Shown: piece by piece, positions 1 to 8,529 of the stretch
Position numbering within the stretch: position 1 is the first letter of the stretch
How the letters are laid out: each line of letters starts with the position of its first letter
Assembly (NCBI GenBank): GCA_004556155.1
Contig: SFIM01000003.1
Coordinates: forward strand, 62,001-126,000
Direction: 5' to 3'
Length of the DNA: 64,000 nucleotides
Source: Clostridiales bacterium
Lineage (GTDB): Bacteria; Bacillota; Clostridia; Christensenellales; Aristaeellaceae
Notes under the pieces: generated by a model
Database searches by the model: none
Told to the model about the DNA's origin: nothing
What the model saw: only the letters and a program-made list of their open reading frames with translations
Made by a program: the position numbers and the translations under genes

Positions 1-36
1 ATCGATCTGCAAGCCCTGGATAAAATTGCTGTTCAC
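1..36 (-). CDS. 5' end of an unidentified gene running off the left edge
   Basis: On the minus strand an AAGAGGAG Shine-Dalgarno lies six bases before a GTG codon at 36-34, and the frame stays open to the window edge, giving twelve residues (MNSNFIQGLQID). This looks like a genuine translation start, but too little is present to assign a family. It is divergent from nothing visible and lies downstream of the hydrolase gene on the same strand. Confidence 0.4.
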   Translation of the reverse strand, partial: MNSNFIQGLQID

Positions 37-195
37 GGGAGTCTCCTCTTCCTGCGTTATGCCATTAAGTGTCTTGAGTATATCACACCTTTATTTATCT
101 GTATAGGGATCAATGCGTATGGCAAACAGGCAGGGAACCGTCCGGAATCTCTCCGGGGGGCTCTCTGCCTATGCGCTTGATGCCTTTAAAATTGC

Positions 196-1122
196 TTATC
201 CCAGCACGCCGTCGATAAAGCGGATCAGCCCCGCTTCCACCTCGTCGCGCAGATCCAGTTCATTGTGGATTTCGTGCCGGTAGCCAGGGTAGGCGTGCAC
301 GCTGACGCGGTGACCGCTGCGGGCCAACAGGTTGGCACAGTGATACAAGCCCTCGCCATAATTGCCGCAAGGATCCTGATCGCCCGCAATCAGATAGGCA
401 GGGATATTGCGCGGCACACTGCGCGCCCAATCCTCGTTCTCAATAAAATGATACAGCTGCACAAAGTCCCACACCAATTCCAGCGTGGTATCAAAAGTGT
501 TGAACATATCCTGCCCGTGATCGATCACCACGCGCGGATCGGTGGCCACCCAGGCAGAGGCGTTGATGGGATTTTCGATGCGGTCGTTCGCGCCCGCCAG
601 CACACGGCCAAACCATGCTCCGCCCGGCTGATAGCGATCGCGTTCATACTCGGCGCGGAAGTCTGCGTCGTCGTACAGCCTTTCGCAGCCCGCCAGCTGC
701 GAGCACACGCCGCACAGCATCAGCGCGCGGATATCCTGCCCATACAGGGCGGCGTAGCCGCGGGCCAGCATGCTGCCCCAGCTATGGCCAAACACCATGA
801 ACGGCACATCCGGGAAATCGCGCACGGCAATATCATGCAGGCTCTTTTCATCCTTCAAATAGGTCATAAACCCGCCCGAGTGCGGATCGCCCAGCGTACC
901 GTTATCCACGCCCGTTTTGCCATGGCCGATATGATCGTCCGCATACACGGCGAAGCCCGCCTGATTAAAGGCGGAAATCATGTGCAGATAGCGGCGGGAA
1001 TGCTCACCATAGCCGTGCATCAGCTGGATTACCCCGCGCGGCGTACCCAGCGGCGTATAGGCCCAGGCGCGCACGGTATCGCGGCCATTAGCGGAAGGAA
1101 AAGAAATCTCTCTCAGGGACAT
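196..1122 (-). CDS. alpha/beta hydrolase, lysophospholipase/monoacylglycerol lipase-like
   Basis: 308-residue serine hydrolase of the Hydrolase_4 (YtpA/monoacylglycerol lipase) type, likely cytoplasmic, cleaving acyl esters of lysophospholipids or monoglycerides. Visible: an oxyanion-hole HGYGEHS motif near residue 36, the nucleophile elbow GHSWG with Ser near 114, a GDQDP stretch carrying the acid and a C-terminal YRHEIHNE with the catalytic His. No signal peptide is seen. The ATG at 1122 is chosen because GGAGG sits eight bases upstream; an in-frame TTG at 1155 lacks such a site. It is transcribed divergently from the first ABC cassette. Substrate is inferred from family only. Confidence 0.85.
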   Translation of the reverse strand: MSLREISFPSANGRDTVRAWAYTPLGTPRGVIQLMHGYGEHSRRYLHMISAFNQAGFAVYADDHIGHGKTGVDNGTLGDPHSGGFMTYLKDEKSLHDIAVRDFPDVPFMVFGHSWGSMLARGYAALYGQDIRALMLCGVCSQLAGCERLYDDADFRAEYERDRYQPGGAWFGRVLAGANDRIENPINASAWVATDPRVVIDHGQDMFNTFDTTLELVWDFVQLYHFIENEDWARSVPRNIPAYLIAGDQDPCGNYGEGLYHCANLLARSGHRVSVHAYPGYRHEIHNELDLRDEVEAGLIRFIDGVLG

Positions 1123-1510
1123 AAGCTGCGCCTCCGTTTCAGTTATAAAATGCAATTTAAAGTACTTTTTCGTTTGAATGTCTTAATAATATATGAAATC
1201 GGCCATTTTGTCAATGACAATAGTATGTGAAAATGAAACTGAAAGATTTTAGCGTTTCAAAGGTGCTTTTTCTCCCGTATTTTGATTGTTTTTTATGGGA
1301 AATTTAACATCCGCGCTTTAAAATTTGTGAATACCGCTTGATTTCTGGTACAAAACATGTATAATATAAGCAGGTTTGCGGTTTGGGTTGTGGTTTTCAG
1401 TTTTTGAATGGCACTTTTTGCACCTTCAAAAATTGAAACGTTCCATTTTATGTACGCCGCAGATGATCTTTTTCCGGCATCGCAGATAAACAATAGGAGG
1501 CATTTTCACG
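1123..1510. other. divergent intergenic region
   Basis: 388 bases, AT-rich, between the hydrolase (minus) and the first ABC cassette (plus). It holds a sigma-A type promoter for the plus operon at 1338-1365, followed by an approximately 140-base leader that ends in an AGGAGG site before 1511. No riboswitch fold or clear operator was recognised in the leader. Confidence 0.6.
1338..1365 (+). promoter_or_regulatory. sigma-A type promoter of first sugar ABC cassette
   Basis: TTGATT at 1338-1343 and TATAAT at 1360-1365 with 16-base spacing, 145 bases upstream of the first permease start. Confidence 0.6.
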
Positions 1511-2479
1511 ATGGCGCAGGTTCAGCCCTACCGGCCGCAGTATAAGCAATTGCCGCTTACACGCCGCTTTTGGCGTGCAATCCGGCAATACTGGCCGCTG
1601 TACGTCATGCTTATCCCCGGCATGCTGTTTTTCCTGGTGTACAAGTATGCACCCATGTACGGCATCCAGATCGCGTTCAAAAACTACTCCTTGAAAAAGG
1701 GCATTTCGGGCAGCCCCTGGCTGACGGAAACGGGCAAGCCCCTGCTGTACTGGTTCCAGCGCTTCTTCAAAACGCCCCAGTCCCGGCAGATCATCAGCAA
1801 CACCCTGGTGCTGAGCCTGTCCAAGCTGCTGGTTGGCATGCTGCCGCCGCTCATTTTCGCCCTGGCCATCAGCGAGTGCTCCTTTAAGCGCTATTCCCGC
1901 GTGATCCAGACGGTCAGCTACCTGCCTCACTTCCTCAGCTGGGTTATCATTTACGGTATCTGCGCCACGATGCTGGGCGAAACCTCGGGCGTAATCAACA
2001 ACCTGTTTAAAAAGCTGGGCTGGAACACCGTCCCCTTCCTCAACAGCAGCAAGTACATCCGCGGCGTGCTGGTCGGCTCCAGCCTGTGGCAGAGCATCGG
2101 CTGGAGCTCCATCGTGTACCTGGCTGCCATCGCTGGCATCGATACCAGCATGTACGAGGCTGCTACCATCGACGGCTGCGGCCGCTTCCGCCAGATCTGG
2201 TATATCACCCTGCCCAACCTGGGCCGCATCTTTGTGGTGCTGCTGATCACCAAGGTGGGCAACATTCTGGACGGCGGCTTCAACCAGGTATACGTGTTTA
2301 TGAACGACCGCGTGCGCGCCTCCGCCGAGATCATCGACACCTGGGTGTACACGCAGGGCCTGGGCAAGGCGCAGTACAGTCTGACCACCGCCGTTGGCCT
2401 GATGAAATCCGTGCTGAGCTGCGGTCTGGTGCTGGGCACCAACGCGCTGGCCAGAAAGTGGGATAGTTCGCTATGGTAA
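1511..2479 (+). CDS. carbohydrate ABC transporter permease, LplB type
   Basis: 322-residue membrane subunit of a CUT1-type sugar ABC importer. It has the N-terminal LplB/YtcP-family signature YAPMYGIQIAF after the first membrane segment, about six hydrophobic segments and the cytoplasmic EAA loop (EAATIDGCG near residue 216) that docks on the ATPase. The ATG follows an AGGAGGC site. It overlaps the next permease by seven bases, so the two are translationally coupled, and a binding protein follows. No ATPase is encoded in the cassette, as in lpl/ytc systems that borrow a shared MsmX-type ATPase from elsewhere in the genome (known for the family; inferred here). The substrate is probably an oligosaccharide but cannot be read from sequence. 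Confidence 0.9.
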   Translation: MAQVQPYRPQYKQLPLTRRFWRAIRQYWPLYVMLIPGMLFFLVYKYAPMYGIQIAFKNYSLKKGISGSPWLTETGKPLLYWFQRFFKTPQSRQIISNTLVLSLSKLLVGMLPPLIFALAISECSFKRYSRVIQTVSYLPHFLSWVIIYGICATMLGETSGVINNLFKKLGWNTVPFLNSSKYIRGVLVGSSLWQSIGWSSIVYLAAIAGIDTSMYEAATIDGCGRFRQIWYITLPNLGRIFVVLLITKVGNILDGGFNQVYVFMNDRVRASAEIIDTWVYTQGLGKAQYSLTTAVGLMKSVLSCGLVLGTNALARKWDSSLW

Positions 2480-3333
2480 AATCTAAAAACGATATTGCCT
2501 TTGAAATTCTGGTGCTGCTGATCATCACTCTGGTGGGTCTAGCCTGCCTGATCCCGATTCTGTTTGTTATCAGCTATTCCCTCACCCCCATGGAAGAGAT
2601 GCTGCGCAACGGCGGCTTCTCCCTGATCCCCCGCAATATCACCTTCAGCGCCTATAAGCAAATGCTAAACGACCCCACGCTGATGAACGCTATGAAGGTA
2701 TCGGCCTTTATCACCATCGTGGGCACCGCGGCCAACCTGGTTGTCACGCTGATGCTGGCCTATCCCCTCAGCCGCAGCTATCTGCCGGGCCGCAAGGTGT
2801 TTGTGCAGCTGATCGTATTCACCATGATTTTCAGCGCCGGCACCATCCCTACCTATCTGATCGTCAAGGCCACGGGCATCCTCAACACCCTGTGGGCGCT
2901 GATCCTGCCCAGCCTGGTGGCGGTGTATAACTTCATTGTTATGAAGGCCTTCTTTGAGGGTCTGCCCAACGATCTGTTTGAATCAGCGCGCATCGACGGC
3001 GCGGGCGAATTCAAGATCCTGTTCAGCATCGTGCTGCCCCTGTCGCTGCCCATCGTAACCACCATCAGCCTGTACTACGCCGTGGCGCATTGGAACGTGT
3101 ATACCGCCGCCATCCTCTACATTCAGGATACCAAGCTGATGCCCCTGCAGGTCATCCTGCGCCGCATGATCAACAGCGCCAGCACGGGCGACCTGAACAT
3201 CGACGATGAAATTCCGCCCGAAACCCTGCGCATGGCCGCCGTATGCATCGCCACCGCGCCCATCGTGATCATCTACCCCTTCATCCAGAAGTACTTTGTC
3301 AAGGGTACGCTGGCCGGCGCGGTAAAGGGATAA
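2473..3333 (+). CDS. carbohydrate ABC transporter permease, LplC/YtcP type
   Basis: 286-residue second membrane subunit of the same importer, with about six membrane segments and an EAA loop reading ESARIDGAG near residue 170. It ends with the family-typical YFVKGTLAGAVKG tail. The start ATG lies inside the end of the upstream gene (ATGGTAA overlap). Followed after 278 bases, which contain a dispersed palindromic repeat, by the cognate binding protein. Confidence 0.9.
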   Translation: MVKSKNDIAFEILVLLIITLVGLACLIPILFVISYSLTPMEEMLRNGGFSLIPRNITFSAYKQMLNDPTLMNAMKVSAFITIVGTAANLVVTLMLAYPLSRSYLPGRKVFVQLIVFTMIFSAGTIPTYLIVKATGILNTLWALILPSLVAVYNFIVMKAFFEGLPNDLFESARIDGAGEFKILFSIVLPLSLPIVTTISLYYAVAHWNVYTAAILYIQDTKLMPLQVILRRMINSASTGDLNIDDEIPPETLRMAAVCIATAPIVIIYPFIQKYFVKGTLAGAVKG

Positions 3334-3401
3334 CGATACCTGCGGATAAGCGCTGTTTGCAAGAATGTAAGTATCGATTGCAATTAGCAATGACGGCCCC
3401 C

Positions 3402-3510
3402 AAAAGCCTTCTCCTTGAGGAGAAGGTGGGCGGCTTTAACCGCTCGGATGAGGTGTAGGCTACGAAGTAGCCGTTATCATTCTTATCTAAAAGCTTCTCC
3501 CCAAGGAGAA
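3402..3510. repeat. dispersed palindromic intergenic repeat, copy 1
   Basis: Element inserted between the second permease and the binding-protein gene. It has a CTTCTCCTTGAGGAGAAG hairpin, a GGCGGCTTTAACCGC second hairpin, a GGATGAGGTGTAGGC segment and a closing CTTCTCCCCAAGGAGAAG hairpin. Related copies lie at 30263-30345 (same orientation) and 30476-30531 (opposite orientation, almost identical over the first roughly 50 bases). Probably transcribed within the operon and structured as RNA. Confidence 0.75.
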
Positions 3511-3611
3511 GCCTTCCGCAGGATCAATTGCGAAAGTCGTATTCATCACCATCCCATCTTTACTCCTAATATGCGGACGCATATTAAAATAAACAAAAAG
3601 GAGAAACGAAC

Positions 3612-5084
3612 ATGAAAAAACTCATCTCTCTGCTGCTCGTAGCGATGATGGCGCTTTCTCTGTGCATGGTATCCGCCAGCGCGGACGAGCCCGTCGAAAT
3701 CGAAATCGCTGTCAGCTCCCTGGGCAACGGCTGGCCAGCCGACCTGAAGGACGACTTCATCTACCAGAAGATTCTGGAAGACACCGGCGTTTCCATGAAG
3801 CTGGTGCTGGTAGACGATTTCTACACCGCCGTTAACGCCCGCATCACCGGCGGCAACACCCCCGACATGATCAAGACCGACGTGGACCACATGATCACCT
3901 GGGTGCGCATGGAAGCCCTGAAGGACATGACCCCCTATCTGGACAACGAGCTGGCCAACTACAAGTCCTGGCTGGGCAGCACCGAAATGACCGCCTGCTA
4001 TGTGGACGGTAAGCTGTATGCCCTGCCCCAGATCTACGATGGCTCCAAGCATCAGTACTGCGTCACCATCCGTCAGGACTGGCTGGATGCGCTGGGTCTG
4101 CAGATGCCCACCACCGTGCAGGAGCTGTATGATGTGGCTTATGCCTTCACCTACAACGATCCTGACAAGAACGGCCTGAACGACACCGTCGGCCTGACCG
4201 CTACCAAGGGCATGTATGTGTTTGATACCATCATGGGCAGCTTCGACACCGTGCTGAGCAACCAGATCATCATCCGCGACGGCAAAGTCACCAATACCCT
4301 GCTGCAGCCCGGCATGGTGGATGGCCTCAAGTGGTGCAAGAAGTTTGTTGACGACAAGCTGATTGACCCCGACTGCGTCACCACCTCCGGCGCCGATAAA
4401 TTCAAGGCCGGTACCGTCGGCATGCTGTCCTCTTCCTGGACCGGCATCTGGAAGGCCTATGGCCAGGAGCAGATCCACAACGTTAACCCCAACGCCGTGA
4501 CTAACTTCTTCACCACCCTCAAGTCCGAAGTGGGCGCGCCTGACGCGATGTTCACCGACGACCTGAACACCACCAACACCGTGTACGGCATCAGCGCCGA
4601 CATCTCCGACGAAAAGCTGAACGCCATGTTCAAGCTGATCGATTACCTCGTATCCGACGATGGCTCCAAGCTGGTGTTCTACGGCCTGAAGGACGTGCAC
4701 TGGAAGTATGACGACAACGGCAACATCGTCATGACCGATCGCGCCAAGGAAGCCAACTACATCTCCACTTACCAGCTCTTCAGCCGCAAGGAAGCCGAAT
4801 ACCTGAACGTGAAGTTCCCCGAAGCCAAGAAAGTATTCGACGCCACCATGTCCGCCAACCGTATCCAGGTGTACAACTCCCTGGTGCGTGAGCCGGAAGA
4901 AATGTTCCTGTCCGACATGGAAAGCTATGCGAAGCAGGAGCTGCTCAACTTCATCTATGGCGATCGTGAGCTGACCCAGGAAGAATATGACAAGTTCATC
5001 CAGGAGCTGCGCGACCTGTACGACTTTGACGCCTACATGGAAGCCGCTACCGAGCAGCTGACCGCTTACGGCCTGGTCAAGTAA
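3612..5084 (+). CDS. extracellular solute-binding protein of sugar importer 1
   Basis: 490-residue exported binding protein of the LplA/SBP_bac family. It starts with a signal peptide (MKKLISLLLVAMMALSL, cleavage probably after SASA); no convincing lipobox is present. The start is supported by AAGGAG eight bases upstream. It delivers carbohydrate to the two permeases encoded immediately upstream. Length is normal for LplA-type proteins. The intervening repeat element may separate its expression level from that of the permeases. It is followed by a strong rho-independent terminator. Confidence 0.88.
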   Translation: MKKLISLLLVAMMALSLCMVSASADEPVEIEIAVSSLGNGWPADLKDDFIYQKILEDTGVSMKLVLVDDFYTAVNARITGGNTPDMIKTDVDHMITWVRMEALKDMTPYLDNELANYKSWLGSTEMTACYVDGKLYALPQIYDGSKHQYCVTIRQDWLDALGLQMPTTVQELYDVAYAFTYNDPDKNGLNDTVGLTATKGMYVFDTIMGSFDTVLSNQIIIRDGKVTNTLLQPGMVDGLKWCKKFVDDKLIDPDCVTTSGADKFKAGTVGMLSSSWTGIWKAYGQEQIHNVNPNAVTNFFTTLKSEVGAPDAMFTDDLNTTNTVYGISADISDEKLNAMFKLIDYLVSDDGSKLVFYGLKDVHWKYDDNGNIVMTDRAKEANYISTYQLFSRKEAEYLNVKFPEAKKVFDATMSANRIQVYNSLVREPEEMFLSDMESYAKQELLNFIYGDRELTQEEYDKFIQELRDLYDFDAYMEAATEQLTAYGLVK

Positions 5085-5107
5085 GGTTATCGCTTCAAAA
5101 CAAACAA

Positions 5108-5138
5108 CGCGTCCCGGGTTTCCGGGACGCGCTTTTTT
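5108..5138 (+). terminator. rho-independent terminator of cassette 1
   Basis: Ten-base-pair GC-rich stem (CGCGTCCCGG paired with CCGGGACGCG) with a four-base loop, followed by GC and six T residues. Confidence 0.9.
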
Positions 5139-5159
5139 GTGCGCCATTTTTGATTGCGT

Positions 5160-6311
5160 TTATTCCTCATAATACATCGCAACGGCGGCCAGCACCTTGG
5201 CACGCTCAGGGATGGAGGACAGCCGGGCATATTCCTTGATCGTATGGTACGCGCCGCCCTCAATGCCGAAGCTGTCCAGGCAGGGCACGCCTGTCTGGGA
5301 CACATTGGATGCATCCGCGCCGCCCGCGCTCATGAAGGGTTCAAACTGTCCCAGCCCGCAGCGCGCGCAGATGCGATTTACCTGGTCAAACAACCGCTGA
5401 TTCTTTTCGCACAGCTCCATGGGCGGGCGCATGCCCTCGCGGATCACCTCGCCGCTGGCCCCAGGCAGCGTGCATTCCGCGGCCACCTGATGCACAAAAT
5501 CCGACGCTTCCCGCGCCTCAGCCATGGTGGCTACGCGGATATCGATCACAATATCGCACACGTCAGGCACGGTATTGCTGCTGCCCTCCATGGGAGCCAG
5601 GGTACAGTTGTAGGTAGGGCCGTCCGCCGTGCTGCGCTCGTGCAGGCGAATGATCTTATGTGCGGCCTCCACCAGCGCGCTCACGCCCGTCATATAATCC
5701 TTGGCATGCGCAGCCTTGCCATGCACACGGACGGTCATCTTGAGGATGCCCTTGCGCAGCAGCGTCACCTTGCCGGGGCGCGCCGTTTCGCAATTGAAAA
5801 ACGCTGCGCATTGCTGAGCCTCGGCAATCATATTGTTGATGGACTGGCGCTGCGAGTAACGGCTGCCAACCTCCTCGTCGCACTGCAAAAACAGGCGGAT
5901 AGGACGTGCGGTAAAGCCCGCCTGATGCAGTGCGTCCATGGCCAGCAGCGCCACGATGATACCGCCCTTGCAGTCCGATACGCCGGGGCCATAGATCATA
6001 TCGCCCTCCACGCGCACGGGCGGATAGCCGAACGCGCCCTTCTGATATACGGTGTCCATATGGCCTGAGAACATCAGCGGCTTTTGATCGCTATCCTCGT
6101 TCATGGAGATCACCGCCGTGGCCCCCGCGCCCGCGTATTCCTGCTTGCGCACGGCAAAGCCAAGCCCCTGCGCATAATCGCACAGCGCGTTGTTTACCGC
6201 GCGCACGCCCTCAAAATCGGCCGAGTTGCTCTCAATATTGCAAATTTTTTCCAGTAGGTCAAAGTATTTTTTCAGTTTTTGATCGATCAGATTGAAAACT
6301 TCCGCTTGCAT
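5160..6311 (-). CDS. M20 family metallopeptidase/deacylase
   Basis: 383-residue M20/M25/M40 zinc hydrolase (carboxypeptidase G2/ArgE/DapE superfamily). It shows the metal motifs GHMDTVY, SDCKGG and CDEEVGS in order, with a dimerisation (lid) domain inserted between residues of about 175 and 290. Such enzymes cleave amide bonds in dipeptides, N-acyl amino acids or folate-like compounds; the substrate is not determinable here. The ATG at 6311 is chosen because GGAGGG lies directly upstream, whereas the longer frame has no ribosome binding site. It sits alone on the minus strand between the two ABC cassettes, convergent with the first. Confidence 0.88.
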   Translation of the reverse strand: MQAEVFNLIDQKLKKYFDLLEKICNIESNSADFEGVRAVNNALCDYAQGLGFAVRKQEYAGAGATAVISMNEDSDQKPLMFSGHMDTVYQKGAFGYPPVRVEGDMIYGPGVSDCKGGIIVALLAMDALHQAGFTARPIRLFLQCDEEVGSRYSQRQSINNMIAEAQQCAAFFNCETARPGKVTLLRKGILKMTVRVHGKAAHAKDYMTGVSALVEAAHKIIRLHERSTADGPTYNCTLAPMEGSSNTVPDVCDIVIDIRVATMAEAREASDFVHQVAAECTLPGASGEVIREGMRPPMELCEKNQRLFDQVNRICARCGLGQFEPFMSAGGADASNVSQTGVPCLDSFGIEGGAYHTIKEYARLSSIPERAKVLAAVAMYYEE

Positions 6312-6619
6312 TTTGCCCTCCTTCAAGCTCCCTGTGTATGTTGTTATCATACCACAATTTTGCCCGTGGATACAGGATTTGTGCATTTTAACGATATGCA
6401 AATTCAACTTTAAATGTGCAAATCCTGCTTGGAATACCCCGGCGGGGTTGAATTGACCGCGGCTTGCGTTTATGATACAGTTAATGAGCCTGCATGGCTC
6501 ACGCATCAGGCAGCAAGCGCCGCTCCGTTTTTTTCAGTCGACACCCTGCGCGCGCCGCCCTTGTTACCCCGGAAAATATGAATATGTGGCGATCGGCCGA
6601 AATGGGAGGAGACACCTCG
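6312..6619. other. divergent intergenic region
   Basis: 308 bases between the peptidase (minus) and the second ABC cassette (plus). A TATGAT hexamer reading toward the peptidase and GGGAGGA at 6604-6610 ahead of the permease are visible. No operator or RNA structure was recognised. Confidence 0.4.
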
Positions 6620-7561
6620 ATGAGCGTTACCTTGAACCGTGCGCGACACCCCAATCTCAAACGGACGCTGCGCAGTATAGCGAGAAACTGGGATCTGTAT
6701 CTGCTGCTGGTGCCCGTGCTGGCGTACTTTATCATTTTCCACTATGCGCCCATGTACGGCGTGCAAATCGCCTTCCGCCGCTACTCCATCCGCAAGGGCA
6801 TCCTGGGCAGCCAGTGGGTGGGCATGGCGCACTTCAATCGCTTTTTCCAATCCTATTATTTTGAGCGCCTGCTGGTAAACACGCTGACCATCAGCCTGTA
6901 CAACCTGGCGCTGGGCTTCCCGCTGCCCATCCTGCTGGCGCTGCTGCTGAACGAAGTGACCAGCAAGCGCTATAAGAAACTTGTGCAGACCATCACCTAC
7001 GCTCCGCACTTTCTCTCCGCCGTGGTACTGGTCAGCATCATCAACGCCATGTTCTCCACCTCCACGGGCATCATCAACAACCTGATCGTGCTCTTCGGCG
7101 GCGAAAAGGTGGCCTTCACCACTGATCCCAGGATTTTCAAATCCCTGTACGTGCTCTCGGGCGTATGGCAGAACATGGGCTGGAATTCCATCATCTATAT
7201 GGCAGCCCTCAGCGGCATCGATCCCACCCTGTACGAGGCCGGGCGCGTAGACGGCGCGTCGCGCTGGCAGATGCTCTGGCGCATCACCCTGCCCTGCCTG
7301 GCGCCCACCATCTGCATCATGCTGATTTTGCAGTGCGGTAGGCTGATGAGCCTGGGCTATGAGAAGATCTACCTGATGCAGAATGACCTGAACATTGCGG
7401 CCTCGGAGGTCATCTCGACCTATGTGTACAAGAGCGGCCTGATCAACGCCGAGTACAGCTTCTCCACCGCCGTAGGTCTGTTCAATTCCGTCATCAACTG
7501 CATCCTGCTCTTTACCGTGAACTTTATCACCGGCAAGCTGAGCGATACCCGCATTTTCTAA
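6620..7561 (+). CDS. carbohydrate ABC transporter permease, LplB type, cassette 2
   Basis: 313-residue paralogue of the permease at 1511, with the same YAPMYGVQIAF signature near residue 38, about six membrane segments and an EAA loop reading EAGRVDGAS. The ATG at 6620 is chosen over an upstream in-frame codon at 6494 because GGGAGGA is nine bases before it and the protein then begins as family members do. First gene of a second permease-permease-binding protein cassette, again with no ATPase. Confidence 0.9.
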   Translation: MSVTLNRARHPNLKRTLRSIARNWDLYLLLVPVLAYFIIFHYAPMYGVQIAFRRYSIRKGILGSQWVGMAHFNRFFQSYYFERLLVNTLTISLYNLALGFPLPILLALLLNEVTSKRYKKLVQTITYAPHFLSAVVLVSIINAMFSTSTGIINNLIVLFGGEKVAFTTDPRIFKSLYVLSGVWQNMGWNSIIYMAALSGIDPTLYEAGRVDGASRWQMLWRITLPCLAPTICIMLILQCGRLMSLGYEKIYLMQNDLNIAASEVISTYVYKSGLINAEYSFSTAVGLFNSVINCILLFTVNFITGKLSDTRIF

Positions 7562-7577
7562 GAGGAGGGAAAGAGCT

Positions 7578-8471
7578 ATGAAAAATCAGCGAATTCATCT
7601 TTCCCGCGGCGACCTGCTGTTCCAGATCCTGGTGTATACGGTGCTGGGGCTGCTGTCCCTGATTGTGCTTTACCCGCTGATTTACGTGGTAAGCGCCTCC
7701 TTTACCAGCCCGGCGGCACTGGTGGCGGGCAAAATGTATCTATGGCCCGTTAATCCCACCGTCTCCTCCTACAAGGCTGTGCTGCGTGAAAGCCGCCTGT
7801 GGATCGGCTACAAAAACACCATTTTCTACACCCTGCTGGGCGTATCCATCAACATCGTCATGACCGTGCTGGGCGCCTATCCCCTCTCCCGCAAGGATCT
7901 GGTCGGCCGCAAGGTCATCATGACCCTGATCACCTTCACCATGTTCTTCTCCGGCGGCATGATCCCCCTGTACCTGATCATCCGCAACCTGGGCATGATC
8001 GACACCGTGTGGGCCGTGGTGCTGCCCGGCGCCATCTCGGTGCACAACCTGATCATCGCCAAATCCTTCTTCTCCAGCAGTATCCCCTTCGAATTGCAGG
8101 AATCCGCCTTTGTGGATGGCTGCTCCAACATCCGAACGCTGCTCACCATCATTATCCCGCTGTCCGCGCCCATCCTGGCGGTGCTGACCATGTATTACGG
8201 CGTGGCGCACTGGAACGCCTACTTCAACGCCATGATGTACCTGAGCGACAGCAAGAAATTCCCGCTGCAAATCGCCCTGCGCGAGATCCTGATGACCAAC
8301 AGCATCGCCGACGCGACCGACACCACGATGAACTCGGTAGATCAGATTCTGCTCTACGAAGGCCTCAAATACGCGGTGGTCATCGTGGCCAGCCTGCCGG
8401 TAATGTGCCTGTATCCCTTCTTGCAGCGCTATTTCGTCAAGGGCACCATGATCGGCGCCGTCAAGGGATAA
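7578..8471 (+). CDS. carbohydrate ABC transporter permease, LplC type, cassette 2
   Basis: 297-residue inner-membrane partner of the preceding permease, with six likely membrane segments, an EAA loop ESAFVDGCS and the conserved YFVKGTMIGAVKG C-terminus. It follows the upstream gene after 16 bases with an AGAGGAGGGA ribosome binding site. Immediately after its stop, AAAAGCTTCGCCCCAAGG resembles the closing arm of the repeat found at the same operon position in cassette 1. Confidence 0.9.
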   Translation: MKNQRIHLSRGDLLFQILVYTVLGLLSLIVLYPLIYVVSASFTSPAALVAGKMYLWPVNPTVSSYKAVLRESRLWIGYKNTIFYTLLGVSINIVMTVLGAYPLSRKDLVGRKVIMTLITFTMFFSGGMIPLYLIIRNLGMIDTVWAVVLPGAISVHNLIIAKSFFSSSIPFELQESAFVDGCSNIRTLLTIIIPLSAPILAVLTMYYGVAHWNAYFNAMMYLSDSKKFPLQIALREILMTNSIADATDTTMNSVDQILLYEGLKYAVVIVASLPVMCLYPFLQRYFVKGTMIGAVKG

Positions 8472-8529
8472 AAGCTTCGCCCCAAGGCGTGCCTGTCACG
8501 CTGAAAAATAAAAGGGAGGAACCAACGCT

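Noticed and set aside
1293..1493. 66-codon minus-strand frame in the promoter region of cassette 1
   Set aside because: Overlaps the predicted promoter and leader of the plus-strand operon and has no start signal or similarity.
3546..5147. 533-codon minus-strand frame opposite the first sugar-binding-protein gene
   Set aside because: Antisense shadow; it runs through the strong terminator at 5108-5138 and has no family features.
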